From the NCBI RefSeq assembly GCF_002812985.1, contig NZ_PGCP01000002.1, positions 1 through 64,000 of the forward strand: 64,000 nucleotides of DNA, written 5' to 3'. The translations under genes were made by a program, and so were the position numbers. Within the stretch, counting starts at the first letter, position 1. Every line of letters begins with the position of its first letter. Below the pieces are notes generated by a model. It was not told the DNA's origin. It saw only the letters and a list, made by a program, of their open reading frames with translations, and did not search any database. Shown here in pieces: positions 26,576-35,743 of this stretch. This DNA comes from Aeromonas lusitana. Its GTDB lineage: Bacteria; Pseudomonadota; Gammaproteobacteria; Enterobacterales; Aeromonadaceae.

Positions 26576-27767
26576 GTTGGTGATCATGGTGGTGGAAGAT
26601 CACAACTTCCAGCGCAAGGCGTTGATGCATCAGATAGGCAGACTCGGTTACGGCAACCTGCTGGAAGCACAGGATGGCGAGGCCGCTCTCGAGCTGTGCC
26701 AGCACCACCCGGTCGACATCCTGTTTTGCGATCTGCGCATGCCCGGCATGGACGGTATGGCCCTGTTGCGCCGGCTCTCCCTTGGCGGATTCCGGGGCGG
26801 CGTCATCCTGTGCAGCGCGCTGGAAGACGACGTGGTGGATGCTGTGCTGCGCATGAGCGCGGCTTATGGCCTGCAGGTGCTCGGGCGGATCGACAAGCCC
26901 GCGACCCACCAGCAGATCAAGCAGATGATCGGTGCCTGGCGGCCCCAGCAGGAGCGCACGCAGGAGGAGGACAACCACTGTCTGACGCCGGATGAGCTCA
27001 GTCAGGCGCTGGAGCAGGATCAGCTGCTGCCCTGGTATCAACCCAAGGTGAGCTTTGGCACCGGGGAGTGGATCGGCATGGAGGCGCTGGCCCGCTGGCA
27101 GCATCCCGACTATGGCCTCATCTCGCCGGCCCGCTTCATTCCGCTGGCGGAGCGCCACGGTCTCATCGATCAGCTGACCGAGGTGATCATCAGCAAGTCC
27201 CTGCGCGATGGGCACCTGTGGGAGCGCACCGGGCTCTCCCTCAACCTGTCGATGAACCTCTCCACCACCTCCCTCATCGAGGGGGATCTGTGCAGCAACC
27301 TGCTCAACCATTGCCAGCGCTGGAGCATCAACCCGGAACTCATCACCTTGGAGGTGACCGAGAGCGCCTTCGTCAAGGATCTCGGCCTCTCCCTCGAGGT
27401 GCTGACGCGCCTGCGCATGCACGGCTTTGGCCTCTCCATCGATGACTTCGGCACCGGCTACTCCTCCATGCAGCAGCTGGCGCTCTTGCCCTTCACCGAG
27501 CTGAAGCTGGATCGCTCTTTCGTCGATCGCTGCTACGAGGATCCATCCCGACTCGCCATCATCGAGTCCAGCATAGAGCTGGCCCGCAAGCTGGGCCTCA
27601 AGTCGGTGGCTGAAGGGGTCGAGGATGAACCGACCTGGCAGCTGTTGAGCCGATTGGGGTGCGATGTGTGTCAGGGCTTCTTCTCCGCCCGCCCCATGCC
27701 GCGGGATGAATTGCTGGCATGGCATCGTACCTGGCGTGAACGATTGCCCGCATTAATCACTCATTGA
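26556..27767 (+). CDS. receiver-EAL response regulator, cyclic-di-GMP phosphodiesterase
   Basis: A 403-aa response regulator. An N-terminal receiver (about 8-125) has Asp59 in FCDLRMPGMDG. The C-terminal EAL domain (about 150-395) has Glu176 in MEALARW, LNLSMNLS, LEVTES, DDFGTGYSS, KLDRSFV, AEGVED and QGFFSARPM; all catalytic landmarks are present, so it should degrade cyclic-di-GMP. The layout resembles Pseudomonas RocR beside a BvgS-like kinase (known family). ATG 26556 lies inside the end of the kinase gene, giving coupled translation. An earlier in-frame start at 26523 is not preferred. Confidence 0.93.
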   Translation: MNKTQHELVIMVVEDHNFQRKALMHQIGRLGYGNLLEAQDGEAALELCQHHPVDILFCDLRMPGMDGMALLRRLSLGGFRGGVILCSALEDDVVDAVLRMSAAYGLQVLGRIDKPATHQQIKQMIGAWRPQQERTQEEDNHCLTPDELSQALEQDQLLPWYQPKVSFGTGEWIGMEALARWQHPDYGLISPARFIPLAERHGLIDQLTEVIISKSLRDGHLWERTGLSLNLSMNLSTTSLIEGDLCSNLLNHCQRWSINPELITLEVTESAFVKDLGLSLEVLTRLRMHGFGLSIDDFGTGYSSMQQLALLPFTELKLDRSFVDRCYEDPSRLAIIESSIELARKLGLKSVAEGVEDEPTWQLLSRLGCDVCQGFFSARPMPRDELLAWHRTWRERLPALITH

Positions 27768-27805
27768 GTCTTGGGTAGGATGCCCGCAGTAGCACAAGGA
27801 TGTGT

Positions 27806-29779
27806 ATGAAAATTTCAAGCAAACTGCTGTTCAGCTTCTGTTTTATCAACCTGCTCATCATGCTCTCCTCGGCCCTGGTCTACCACCAGCTGGGCCGCAT
27901 CGAGCAGTCGCAGGAGGCCCTGCTGGCTCAGGCCCTGCCCGCCCTGCAGCGGGACGAGGCGAGCCAGAAGGCGCTCATCGCCACCGTCTCGGCCCTGCGG
28001 GCCTACCTCATTCTCGGCAAGGATCCGGCGCAGGCTGAGCGCATCAAGCAGGAGTGGGATGGCGCATGGCAGCTGATCGAACGCCAGTCGCTCACCCCGG
28101 CCTTGAGCAAGTCCCTCAAGGGTTTCAAGGGCGAGCAGGAGAAGGTGTGGGCCCTGGCCCATACCGAGGAGAACCTGCCGGCCCACAGCCTGATGTTGCT
28201 GGAGGCCGGCCCCCTGGCGGAGGCGGCGCTCGATCAGCTGCAATCCTTTGCCAATGAAGAGGTGGCCACTCCGCAGGCCGATCTGCCCGGCGATCGCCGC
28301 CTGCTGCTCAAGCAGGTGGGGGATGCCTACAACAGCCTCGCCAACGCCCTCTCCGCCCTGCGCGACTTCCTCATCTCGGGGGACAAGGAGTATCTGGGCA
28401 AGTATCAGGACTACTACCAGTTCCACCAGCAGCGGGTGGCCGAGCTCAAACAGCAGCAGACCAACTTCACCGAGGCGCAGAAGGGGCTGTGGGCGCTGTT
28501 TGAACAGATGTCGTCCCCCTTCGCCGAGCTGGTGGCGCAGGTGATTGCCAAGCGCCAGGCTCCTGACTGGGATCAGGCGAACCATCTGATGGCCACTGCC
28601 ATCGAGCCCGCCCTGACCCGGCTCGCCGGCCAGCTGGCGGCCCAGGTGACCCACACCCGGGGAGAGGTGGATCTCATGGCCGGCAAGATGGCCAACGCCG
28701 GTCAAACCATACACAGCACCCTCTTGCTGGCAACCAGCAGCACCATATTGCTCGGTACCCTGGTGGCCCTGCTGTTCAGTCGCCGGCTGACCCGGGACAT
28801 CGCCAGCCTGGTGGCCCGCGCCGGCCTGGTAGCGGATGGTCGCCTGCCGGTTGAGCCCTTGCCCGTGCTGCGCCAGGACGAGCTGGGGGGCCTGACCGGT
28901 TCCATCAACCGGATGTCGGGGCAACTGCGTCAGTTGGTCGGCGAGATCCAGGGGGCGGTCGGCCAGGTGGAGGGGGCCTGCCGCGAGGTGGGCCATACCA
29001 GCAATCATATCGTAGGGGATCTGGCGAGCCAGAATCAGCGGGTCGATACGGTCGCCGCCGCCATCGAGCAGATGTCGGTCAGCACCCGGGATGTGGCGGG
29101 CAACATTGCCGATGCCGCGGATGCCGCTCGTCAGACCGAGCTGCAGGCTCGGCAGGGTGGCGATGCACTGGCGCGCATGGGAGCCACCATGGCGCAGATT
29201 GCCGCCATGATAGCCGAGGCCAATCAGGCGATGGGGCAGCTTCGCAGCCAGAGTGAACAGGTGGGGCGGGTGACCGACGTCATCGCCACCATCGCCGAGC
29301 AGACCAATCTGCTGGCGCTCAATGCGGCCATCGAGGCGGCGCGCGCAGGCGAGCAGGGGCGGGGTTTTGCCGTGGTGGCCGACGAGGTGCGCCAGCTCGC
29401 GAGCCGCACCAGCCAGTCGACGGCACAGATCAACCAGACCATCGCCAGCATCCAGCAGCAGACCCGCCAGACGGCCGAGACCGTGAGCAGCGGCACCCGG
29501 CTGGTGGAGCAGGGCAGCGGCGCCGTGGCGTCGGTGACCGAGACCCTGGAGGCCATGACCCAGCTGGTACAGGATCTCTCCAGCCAGCTCGGCACCATAG
29601 CCACGGCGACCGAGCAGCAGTCCCGAGTGGCCCAGGAGGTGGCCGGGACGGTGGAGGAGATAGCGGGTCTGAGCCGTCAATCCAGCGAGCGCAGTCAGCA
29701 GGGGGAGGCGATTGTCGCCAGGCTGGCCCAGGAGACGGGCCGTTTGACCTCGGCCATCAGCCGCTTCGAGCTGAGATAA
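27806..29779 (+). CDS. methyl-accepting chemotaxis protein
   Basis: A 657-aa chemoreceptor. Membrane helix 1 is at about 6-27, an all-helical periplasmic sensor spans about 28-303, helix 2 is at about 304-326, then a HAMP domain and the signalling domain with the conserved hairpin tip ([32 protein letters not shown]) near residue 495. The C terminus lacks a CheR-docking pentapeptide. ATG 27806 fits AAGGA at 27797-27801; the ATG two codons earlier is too close to it. It follows the EAL gene by 38 nt and may belong to the same signalling unit. Confidence 0.94.
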   Translation: MKISSKLLFSFCFINLLIMLSSALVYHQLGRIEQSQEALLAQALPALQRDEASQKALIATVSALRAYLILGKDPAQAERIKQEWDGAWQLIERQSLTPALSKSLKGFKGEQEKVWALAHTEENLPAHSLMLLEAGPLAEAALDQLQSFANEEVATPQADLPGDRRLLLKQVGDAYNSLANALSALRDFLISGDKEYLGKYQDYYQFHQQRVAELKQQQTNFTEAQKGLWALFEQMSSPFAELVAQVIAKRQAPDWDQANHLMATAIEPALTRLAGQLAAQVTHTRGEVDLMAGKMANAGQTIHSTLLLATSSTILLGTLVALLFSRRLTRDIASLVARAGLVADGRLPVEPLPVLRQDELGGLTGSINRMSGQLRQLVGEIQGAVGQVEGACREVGHTSNHIVGDLASQNQRVDTVAAAIEQMSVSTRDVAGNIADAADAARQTELQARQGGDALARMGATMAQIAAMIAEANQAMGQLRSQSEQVGRVTDVIATIAEQTNLLALNAAIEAARAGEQGRGFAVVADEVRQLASRTSQSTAQINQTIASIQQQTRQTAETVSSGTRLVEQGSGAVASVTETLEAMTQLVQDLSSQLGTIATATEQQSRVAQEVAGTVEEIAGLSRQSSERSQQGEAIVARLAQETGRLTSAISRFELR

Positions 29780-29785
29780 GCAGAA

Positions 29786-29808
29786 GGCGGGTCCATGCCC
29801 GCCTCTTG
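29786..29808 (+). terminator. terminator after the chemoreceptor gene
   Basis: GGCGGG (29786-29791) and CCCGCC (29798-29803) around a 6-nt loop, then TCTTG. The T-run is weak. Confidence 0.55.
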
Positions 29809-29844
29809 ATCACACCATGCTGCCGATGAAGCCTTGGGCTCTCG

Positions 29845-30345
29845 TCAATCCAGCCGGCGGAAGCTCTGGTTGTCGAAGCTGCTGCTGGTCTCCTGATTGA
29901 GCAGAGTGACCAGCAAGATGGCGCGCTTCTCGCCATCCGGCTCCAGATAGATGGCCTCGAATCCGGCGAGCGGGCCAGATTCGATGAGTACCTTGTCCCC
30001 CTGACTCGGCAGGCGAGCGTAGCAGGCTCTCGCCTCGTCGCTGTCGTCCCGGCTCATCAGGCGATAGATGAGCTGACTGCTGACCGAGCTCCACTCCTTG
30101 CCGAAATGGATGATGCGGCTGATGCCGCGGGTCGATTTCAGGGTGATGGGCGGGATCTCGTCGAGATCCACCAGGATGAACAGGTAGTTGGGGAACATGG
30201 GCTCGCGTACCGGTACTCGCTTGCCGCGGCGCAGTTTCTCGACCTCCACCATGGGGTAATAGGATTCGATCCCCTGAGCTTGCAGATGAGCGCGGGCGCG
30301 TGCCTCTTCCTTTGGCTTGCAATAGGCCAGATACCATTTCTTCAT
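29845..30345 (-). CDS. rfaH: transcription antitermination protein RfaH
   Basis: A NusG paralogue that loads on RNA polymerase at ops sites and prevents termination in long operons for LPS, capsule and similar surface structures. The product is 166 aa. The NGN domain (residues 1-100) shows WYLAYCKPKEE and EPMFPNYLF. The C-terminal KOW region (about 110-160; GDKVLIESGPLAGFEAI) is the fold-switching part. The SD is weak. It is not in an operon with the neighbours. Confidence 0.95.
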   Translation of the reverse strand: MKKWYLAYCKPKEEARARAHLQAQGIESYYPMVEVEKLRRGKRVPVREPMFPNYLFILVDLDEIPPITLKSTRGISRIIHFGKEWSSVSSQLIYRLMSRDDSDEARACYARLPSQGDKVLIESGPLAGFEAIYLEPDGEKRAILLVTLLNQETSSSFDNQSFRRLD

Positions 30346-30395
30346 TGTTCTGATTTTTGTCGTGTTGCCGTGCTTGTGGCTATGATAACGGGGGC

Positions 30396-30431
30396 AAAAA
30401 AAAAGGCCACGCTTGGCGCAGCCTTTTTTGC
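30396..30431 (-). terminator. metNIQ terminator
   Basis: On the minus strand AAAAAAGGC and GCCTTTTTT flank an inner CGC/GCG pairing with a small internal loop, and the T-run continues for nine bases. It lies 12 nt after the metQ stop. Confidence 0.75.
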
Positions 30432-30442
30432 AGAGTGAGTGG

Positions 30443-31243
30443 TTACCAACCTTTCACCAGGCCACCCTTGAACAGCTCGGTGCCTTTCTTGTAGACCTCG
30501 TCGGTCTGGAAGGACTGGACGAACTCCTTGACCTTCTCGTCATCCTTGTTGTTTTCACGGGCGACGATCAGGTTCACGTAGGGGGAGTTCTTGTCTTCGA
30601 CAAAGATGCCGTTCTCGGTCGGGGTCAGGCCAATTTGACCGGCGAAGGTGTTGTTGATGATGGAGAGATCAACATCTTCCAGGGAGCGGGGCAGCTGAGC
30701 GGCTTCCAGTTCGACGATCTTGAAGTTGCGCGGGTTGCTGGCGATGTCCAGTACGGTGGCTTCCAGACCGGCACCTTCCTTCAGCTTCAGCAGACCTTGC
30801 TTCTCCAGCAGGATCAGGGAGCGACCCAGGTTGGTCGGATCGTTCGGCACCGCGATCTGGGCACCGTCTTTCAGCTCGCTCAGGGCCTTGATCTTCTTGG
30901 AGTAACCGGCGATCGGGTAGACGAAGGTGTTGCCAACCGGCACCAGCTTGAAGCCGCGATCACGGATCTGGGCATCCAGATAGGGCTTGTGCTGGAAGGC
31001 GTTGACGTCGACGCTGCCGTCGTTCAAGGCCACGTTCGGGGTGACGTAGTCGGAGAAGGTGACGATCTCGACGTTCAGACCATATTTCTCTTTCGCCACC
31101 TTGGCGGCGGTCTCGACCAGCTCGGTCTCGGGGCCGGCGATGGCGCCGACTTTCAGGGTCTTGTTCTCTTCTTTCTGGCCACAGCCGACCAGTACCAGAG
31201 TAGCCAGCAGCGCTGCTGCAGCGGATTTAATGCCCAATTTCAT
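30443..31243 (-). CDS. metQ: methionine-binding lipoprotein MetQ
   Basis: Substrate-binding lipoprotein of the methionine ABC importer, 266 aa. Signal peptide with lipobox LVGC (Cys21), then the NLPA-family domain (VGAIAGPETELVETAAKVAKE, NAFQHKPYLD, GNTFVYPIAGYSKK). It is last in metN-metI-metQ and carries a good SD (AGGAGG). Expected to be repressed by MetJ with the rest of the operon. Confidence 0.97.
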   Translation of the reverse strand: MKLGIKSAAAALLATLVLVGCGQKEENKTLKVGAIAGPETELVETAAKVAKEKYGLNVEIVTFSDYVTPNVALNDGSVDVNAFQHKPYLDAQIRDRGFKLVPVGNTFVYPIAGYSKKIKALSELKDGAQIAVPNDPTNLGRSLILLEKQGLLKLKEGAGLEATVLDIASNPRNFKIVELEAAQLPRSLEDVDLSIINNTFAGQIGLTPTENGIFVEDKNSPYVNLIVARENNKDDEKVKEFVQSFQTDEVYKKGTELFKGGLVKGW

Positions 31244-31269
31244 AAAAACCTCCTGTCAGAAATCGACGA

Positions 31270-31923
31270 TTAACGATGATCATATTGTTTGACCAGGCGC
31301 TCACCTGCGCTCTGGATGAGTTGAACCAGTACTACCAGAATGGCTACGGTAACCCACATGACGACGGGCTCGTAACGTTGATAACCATAGCGAATTGCAA
31401 CATCTCCTAACCCGCCTCCCCCGATGGCACCGGCCATGGCGGAGTAGTTCACGAGGGTGACGAGCGTAATGATGACGCTGTTGAGGATGCCGGGCAGGGC
31501 CTCGGGCAGCAGCACCTTGGCGATGATCTGCAAGGGCTTGGCGCCCATGGCCTTGGCGGCTTCCAGCAGCCCGTCCGGCACCTCCATCAGGGCTCCTTCC
31601 ACCAGACGGGCGATGAAGGGCACGGCGCCTATGGTCAGCGGCACTATGGCGGCTATGGTGCCGATACTGGTGCCAGTGATCACCCTGGTCATAGGAGTGA
31701 TTGCTACCAGTAAAATGATGAAGGGCACCGAGCGGCCGACGTTGACGACGATGCCGAGGGTCCGGTTAAGCCGCGGGTTGGCCAGGCTCTGACCCGCCTT
31801 GGTCACGTGCAGTGCCATTCCGAGCGGCAGACCGAGAACATAACCAAACAGGGCGGAGGCAAACACCATGATCAGGGTGTCACCGAGGGCGGTGAATAGC
31901 AGATTAATCATTGCTTCGGACAT
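31270..31923 (-). CDS. metI: methionine ABC transporter permease MetI
   Basis: Permease of the methionine importer, 217 aa with five predicted membrane helices. The ABC-coupling EAA loop is clear (GLLEAAKAMGAKPLQIIAKVLLPEALPGI). SD GAAGGTGATGATCC precedes the ATG. In E. coli the metI start overlaps the metN stop; here they are 58 nt apart, and the metI start region is a diverged copy of the metN 3' end. Confidence 0.96.
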   Translation of the reverse strand: MSEAMINLLFTALGDTLIMVFASALFGYVLGLPLGMALHVTKAGQSLANPRLNRTLGIVVNVGRSVPFIILLVAITPMTRVITGTSIGTIAAIVPLTIGAVPFIARLVEGALMEVPDGLLEAAKAMGAKPLQIIAKVLLPEALPGILNSVIITLVTLVNYSAMAGAIGGGGLGDVAIRYGYQRYEPVVMWVTVAILVVLVQLIQSAGERLVKQYDHR

Positions 31924-32038
31924 GGATCATCACCTTCAGCTGAGTAGGGTTGTTGAGTCGACGAGGGTCGGGAGTGGCAGATCAGTCATTGCTGCGGACA
32001 TAGCCCATTACCTCCAGCTGAATGTGGTTGTCGATGAA
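31908..32038 (-). repeat. tandem partial duplication at the metN/metI junction
   Basis: Bases 31908-31961 (metI start and upstream gap) and 31986-32038 (metN 3' end) align over about 51 nt with roughly 40 identities and no large gap. On the minus strand both copies carry CAGCTG-[AG]-AGGT and ATGTCCG-[AC]-AGCAATGA. In one copy this is the SD and start of metI; in the other it encodes the last codons of MetN. Confidence 0.85.
31936..32001 (-). pseudogene. 21-codon relict ORF in the metN-metI gap
   Basis: From ATG 32001, inside the last codons of metN, an alternate frame runs 21 codons ([10 protein letters not shown]...) to TGA 31936-31938, just before the metI SD. Its first residues MSAAM match MetI's MSEAM, so it looks like the original metI start left behind by the duplication. 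It may still couple metI translation to metN. Confidence 0.55.
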
Positions 32039-33025
32039 GAACTGCTGGGTGGCCTCGCACTGGGCTTCGTCCCCGAACAGCTCGGCCAGCAGGAAGCCGA
32101 ACTTGACCCCGCCGGCGTATTCGATGTCCGCACTCAGTATGCTGATATCGATGTTGAAACGACGGCTCACCTCGGAGATGAGCGGGCTGTCGACGGTGCC
32201 GCCGGTGAAGCCGAGCTTGACCAGGGGGTAGCTGCCGGGCACGCGCTCCGGGCTCATCCGCTCCTGGTACTCCTGCGGCACCTCCAGATGGATGGTGGAG
32301 TGGATGAAGTCACGGGCCAGCTGGGTCTTGGCGTTGCTGAAGAACCAGGCTACTTCCCCCTGCTCGATGAGGCGACCATCGCTGATGATGGCGACCTCGT
32401 CGCAGATCCCCTTCACCACGTCCATCTCGTGGGTGATGAGCAAGATGGTGAGCCCCAGCTTGACGTTGATCTCCTTGAGCAGGCTCAGGATGGAGCGGGT
32501 GGTCTGGGGATCCAGGGCCGAAGTGGCCTCGTCACACAGCAGCACCTTGGGGGCGGGCGCCAGGGCGCGGGCGATGGCGACGCGTTGCTTCTGGCCACCG
32601 GAGAGCTCGGATGGATAGGCCTGGGCGCGGGCTTCCAGCCCGACCAAGGCGAGTAGCTGCTCGACCCTGGCCTGGATCTGCGCCTTGCTCCAGCCAGCCA
32701 GTTCCAGCGGGAACGCGATGTTGGCGAACACGGTGCGGGAAGAGAGCAGGTTGAAGTGCTGGAAGATCATGCCGATCTGGCGACGGGCCAGGGTCAGCTC
32801 CCGCTCTGGCAGGGCCACCAGATCCTGGCCATCGACGATGACCTGGCCGTCGGTGGGACGCTCCAGCAGGTTGACGCAACGAATGAGGGTACTCTTGCCG
32901 GCACCAGAGGCGCCGATCACGCCGAAGATCTTGCCTTGGGGCACATGCAGGCTCACATCACGCAGGGCGTGCACGGCATCACTGCCTTTACCGTAGACTT
33001 TGTTGAGACCGTTCAACTTGATCAT
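31982..33025 (-). CDS. metN: methionine ABC transporter ATP-binding protein MetN
   Basis: ATPase of the methionine importer, 347 aa. Walker [11 protein letters not shown]-loop MIFQHFNLL, signature LSGGQKQR, Walker [13 protein letters not shown] and the His switch THEMD are all present in residues 1-240. The C-terminal ACT-like C2 domain (about 265-343) binds methionine and mediates trans-inhibition in the E. coli protein. ATG 33025 with GGAAGAA upstream gives the family start MIKLNGL; the longer frame is not used. The C terminus VRSND extends past the E. coli end GYV. Confidence 0.96.
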   Translation of the reverse strand: MIKLNGLNKVYGKGSDAVHALRDVSLHVPQGKIFGVIGASGAGKSTLIRCVNLLERPTDGQVIVDGQDLVALPERELTLARRQIGMIFQHFNLLSSRTVFANIAFPLELAGWSKAQIQARVEQLLALVGLEARAQAYPSELSGGQKQRVAIARALAPAPKVLLCDEATSALDPQTTRSILSLLKEINVKLGLTILLITHEMDVVKGICDEVAIISDGRLIEQGEVAWFFSNAKTQLARDFIHSTIHLEVPQEYQERMSPERVPGSYPLVKLGFTGGTVDSPLISEVSRRFNIDISILSADIEYAGGVKFGFLLAELFGDEAQCEATQQFFIDNHIQLEVMGYVRSND

Positions 33026-33121
33026 GGATTCTTCCGTGCTAACAGCCTTAAAGCACAGGGCGCTACAGGCGGGTGAATTGGGCAGAGGTTTCACTGGGTT
33101 GCTCTGCCATTATGGAGGATG

Positions 33122-33175
33122 ATGCTAAGATGTCTGGATGGCTGTGTCAACGTGAGTTTCTACGTCTAGACGTCT
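33122..33175 (-). promoter_or_regulatory. metNIQ promoter embedded in a MetJ operator array
   Basis: On the minus strand -35 TTGACA (33145-33150), a 17-nt spacer and -10 TAGCAT (33122-33127) form a strong promoter. Overlapping it are six 8-bp units in phase (33128-33175). The outer ones, AGATGTCT, CTACGTCT and AGACGTCT, match the MetJ met-box AGACGTCT at 7, 6 and 8 of 8 bases, while the inner ones are degenerate. MetJ with S-adenosylmethionine should repress the operon. Confidence 0.88.
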
Positions 33176-33676
33176 AAAAAATGGATAAGGATTGCCGCGA
33201 AATGACTATGGATCTGAAGGGTCAGGCAAGGGGCAAGATTGAATTCTGAGTTTTAGTTTTTATACCGAATATAACCCGGATTATTGGCGATAAGCTGCCG
33301 ATCCCATTGTACTCCCCGGTTGCCTCATCACAGGAACTGAGCGCCTGTTGCCAAGATGACACGGATCCTTTTGTTTTTCCCTATCTCTTTTCACCTCTCC
33401 ATCTTGTTGATAATGAACAATAAACGACCAGATCTGCCGAAAGGCAGGGCTGGCAGCATCTTCTGCTGCACAAAGAAGCCGGGGTAGAGATTCGGTGGGG
33501 GAAGAGATGAGAGAGCCATGCTCGGTATGGGTCCCCGTTTCATGGGTGAAACAGATAGCCGAGCCATCGTTCTGGAAAAGGCGCCGGTGGGCAGAGTGCA
33601 ACCGGGCGTCTTGCCACCAGAGGCGGGAGGGCGAGGTTTGCGCTGTTTCTCTTTCATCCACTCTCGCCCTGATAAA
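33176..33676. other. about 500 bp with no recognised gene
   Basis: Between the metN promoter and the kinase terminator I find no frame with SD and normal codon use. Short hairpins occur: CTGCC-GAAA-GGCAG near 33434-33447 and GCAGC/GCTGC near 33450-33466. The stretch may be a decayed gene or hold a small RNA. Confidence 0.35.
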
Positions 33677-33706
33677 GAAGGCCCGACATCTGCCGGGCCT
33701 TCTTTA
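33677..33706. terminator. terminator downstream of the ROK kinase gene
   Basis: GAAGGCCCG (33677-33685) and CGGGCCTTC (33694-33702) form a 9-bp stem with an 8-nt loop. T-rich sequence lies on both sides, better on the plus strand. Confidence 0.65.
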
Positions 33707-33726
33707 TTATCGAATGCGCAAAAGGA

Positions 33727-34470
33727 TCACTTCCCTTGCTGGGCCTCTGCGTAGAGGGCGGCGCCTATGATGCCCGCCTGATTGAGGCTGGCCGCCGCCA
33801 CCAGGGGGGCCCGGGTCTCTATCTTGTCGATGAACTTGTCGAGCTTGGCGGCGCTGCCGCCCCCCAGGATGAACAGATCCGGGGAGAACAGAAATTCCAG
33901 TCTGGCCAGATACTTGTTGAAACGTTTGCCCCACCGGCTCCAGGAAAGATCTTCGCGCTTGCGGGCGGCATCCGAGCAGTAGTGTTCGGCTACCATGCCT
34001 TCCAGCATCAGGTGCCCCAGCTCTGTGTTGGGCAGCAGCTGGCCATTGACGAACACGGCTGTGCCTATGCCGGTGCCGACCGTGATGAGGATGATGACCC
34101 CCTTGCGATCCCGGCCTGTGCCGAAGCGCATCTCGGCCAGACCGGCCGCATCGGCGTCGTTGATCACGTGGCAGGGCAGGCCGGTCACGTCCGCAAACAG
34201 GTGGGCGGCATCGGTTTCGACCCAGCTCTTGTCGATGTTGGCGGCACTCTTGGCGATACCGTTGTGGATGATGGCGGGGAAGCCGCAACCCACAGGGCCT
34301 TTCCACTCGAAGTGCTCGACCAGTGCCTTGAGGGTATGGGCGATGGCGGCGGGGGTGGCCGGCTGCGGGGTGGCGATGCGGTGGCGTTCACCTATGAGTG
34401 CACCCGTCTTCGTATCGACCAGGCAGCCCTTGATCCCGGACCCGCCTATATCTACTCCCAACATCTGCAT
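33727..34470 (-). CDS. polyphosphate-glucokinase-like ROK family kinase
   Basis: A 247-aa ROK kinase. The N-terminal phosphate motif [13 protein letters not shown], the segment [41 protein letters not shown], the catalytic-region [13 protein letters not shown] and PNTELGHL all follow actinobacterial polyphosphate glucokinase (PpgK) closely. It probably phosphorylates glucose with polyphosphate and/or ATP. The zinc-binding Cys motif of many ROK proteins is absent, as in PpgK. ATG 34470 with GGAAGATT upstream. Single gene. Confidence 0.82.
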   Translation of the reverse strand: MQMLGVDIGGSGIKGCLVDTKTGALIGERHRIATPQPATPAAIAHTLKALVEHFEWKGPVGCGFPAIIHNGIAKSAANIDKSWVETDAAHLFADVTGLPCHVINDADAAGLAEMRFGTGRDRKGVIILITVGTGIGTAVFVNGQLLPNTELGHLMLEGMVAEHYCSDAARKREDLSWSRWGKRFNKYLARLEFLFSPDLFILGGGSAAKLDKFIDKIETRAPLVAAASLNQAGIIGAALYAEAQQGK

Positions 34471-34552
34471 CAGAATCTTCCTTTTTGTGTGCCGATGATC
34501 AAACTCGGCAGAGCATGAAAAAATGGCTCGCATCAGGCAAGGGCCAGATCGC

Positions 34553-35692
34553 TCAGGCGTGATCTGACAATCCTTTTTCGATGCAGCGGATCAGCAATTT
34601 GGTCTTTTTGTTCTCGCCTTGCTGGCGGCTGGTCAGGGTCGCCAGTGCCCATTCGATGTGTTCGGCCACCATGGGGGAGGCCGTCTCGAGCGCCTGTTGC
34701 AGCGCCGCCATCACCTCGGGGTTGGCCGGGCCATTGCCAAGGGCCACCGCCAGGTTGCGGCGCCAGCGCTGATAGCCGATGCGGCGGATGGGGCTGCCCT
34801 CGGTGTGTTTGAGAAACTCGCTCTCCTGCCAGCGCCACAGGTCGAGCAGGGGCGGGCGGTGCAGATTGGGGCGCGGGCTGAAATCGGGCTCTGGGCTCAC
34901 ATCGGCATAGCGATTCCAGGGGCAGATGAGCTGGCAGTCATCGCAGCCATAGATGCGGTTGCCCATGAGGGGGCGAAACTCTTCGGGAATGGGGCCGTCG
35001 TTCTCTATGGTGAGGTAGGAGATGCAGCGACGGCCGTCCACCACGTAGGGCGCGACTATGGCACCTGTGGGGCAGATGTTGATGCAGGCCACGCACTTGC
35101 CGCACTGCTCCTTCTCCACCGGCGCGTCCAGAGGCAGGGGCAGGTTGATGAGCAGCTCACCGAGAAAGAAGAAGGAGCCCGCCGATTCATTGAGCACCAA
35201 GGAGTGCTTGCCTACCCAGCCGAGGCCAGCCTTGGCAGCGAGGGGCCGCTCAAGGACGGGGGCCGAGTCGACGAAGGGGCGCCAATCCGTCGCCTGAAAC
35301 AGCGCCTGGCAGCGCTGCTCGATACGCTCCCCCAACTGCTTGAGGCGGTTGCGCAATACCTTGTGGTAGTCGCGGCCGAGGGCGTAACGGCTGATGTAAC
35401 CCAGGGTGGGATCCCGCAGGGTGCTGGCGAAGCCCGCCTCGAACGGCAGGTAGTTCATGCGCACCGACAGTACCCGCTGAGTGCCCGGCAGCAGCTCGTG
35501 GGGCCGGGCCCGCATCATGCCGTGACGGGCCATGTAATCCATGCTGCCGTGATAACCCGCGTCCAGCCAGGCCTGCAATCTGGGCTCCTCGATGGAGAGA
35601 TCCGTGTCGGTGATCCCGACCTGGTCAAATCCTAGCTCGCGTGCCCAGAGCTTGATATCTTGGGCCAGTTGGTGGAGTTCGGCTGTCGTCAT
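34553..35692 (-). CDS. queG: epoxyqueuosine reductase QueG
   Basis: Cobalamin-dependent iron-sulfur enzyme that makes the last reduction to queuosine in tRNA. The product is 379 aa. The N-terminal cobalamin-binding part includes [22 protein letters not shown]. Two 4Fe-4S clusters are shown by [12 protein letters not shown] and [12 protein letters not shown]-terminal HEAT-like helical region (about 300-360) follows. It is divergent from nnr 51 nt away, as in E. coli. Confidence 0.96.
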   Translation of the reverse strand: MTTAELHQLAQDIKLWARELGFDQVGITDTDLSIEEPRLQAWLDAGYHGSMDYMARHGMMRARPHELLPGTQRVLSVRMNYLPFEAGFASTLRDPTLGYISRYALGRDYHKVLRNRLKQLGERIEQRCQALFQATDWRPFVDSAPVLERPLAAKAGLGWVGKHSLVLNESAGSFFFLGELLINLPLPLDAPVEKEQCGKCVACINICPTGAIVAPYVVDGRRCISYLTIENDGPIPEEFRPLMGNRIYGCDDCQLICPWNRYADVSPEPDFSPRPNLHRPPLLDLWRWQESEFLKHTEGSPIRRIGYQRWRRNLAVALGNGPANPEVMAALQQALETASPMVAEHIEWALATLTSRQQGENKKTKLLIRCIEKGLSDHA

Positions 35693-35743
35693 GCTACGCC
35701 GTCGGTAAGCCGGATCACGAAATGATGAGGGTGGAGAGCCGTC

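Noticed and set aside
27815-29680. A 621-codon open frame opposite the chemoreceptor gene
   Set aside because: Same shadow effect; the plus-strand chemoreceptor has the complete signalling domain, and the antisense product has no recognisable domain.
30396-30431. A9 tract near the metQ end as a possible frameshift site
   Set aside because: It is the T-run of the metNIQ terminator on the minus strand and lies outside coding sequence.
33281-33770. Several 80-125-codon frames on both strands between metN and the ROK kinase gene
   Set aside because: None has an SD or normal codon use, and they overlap one another and the kinase terminator.
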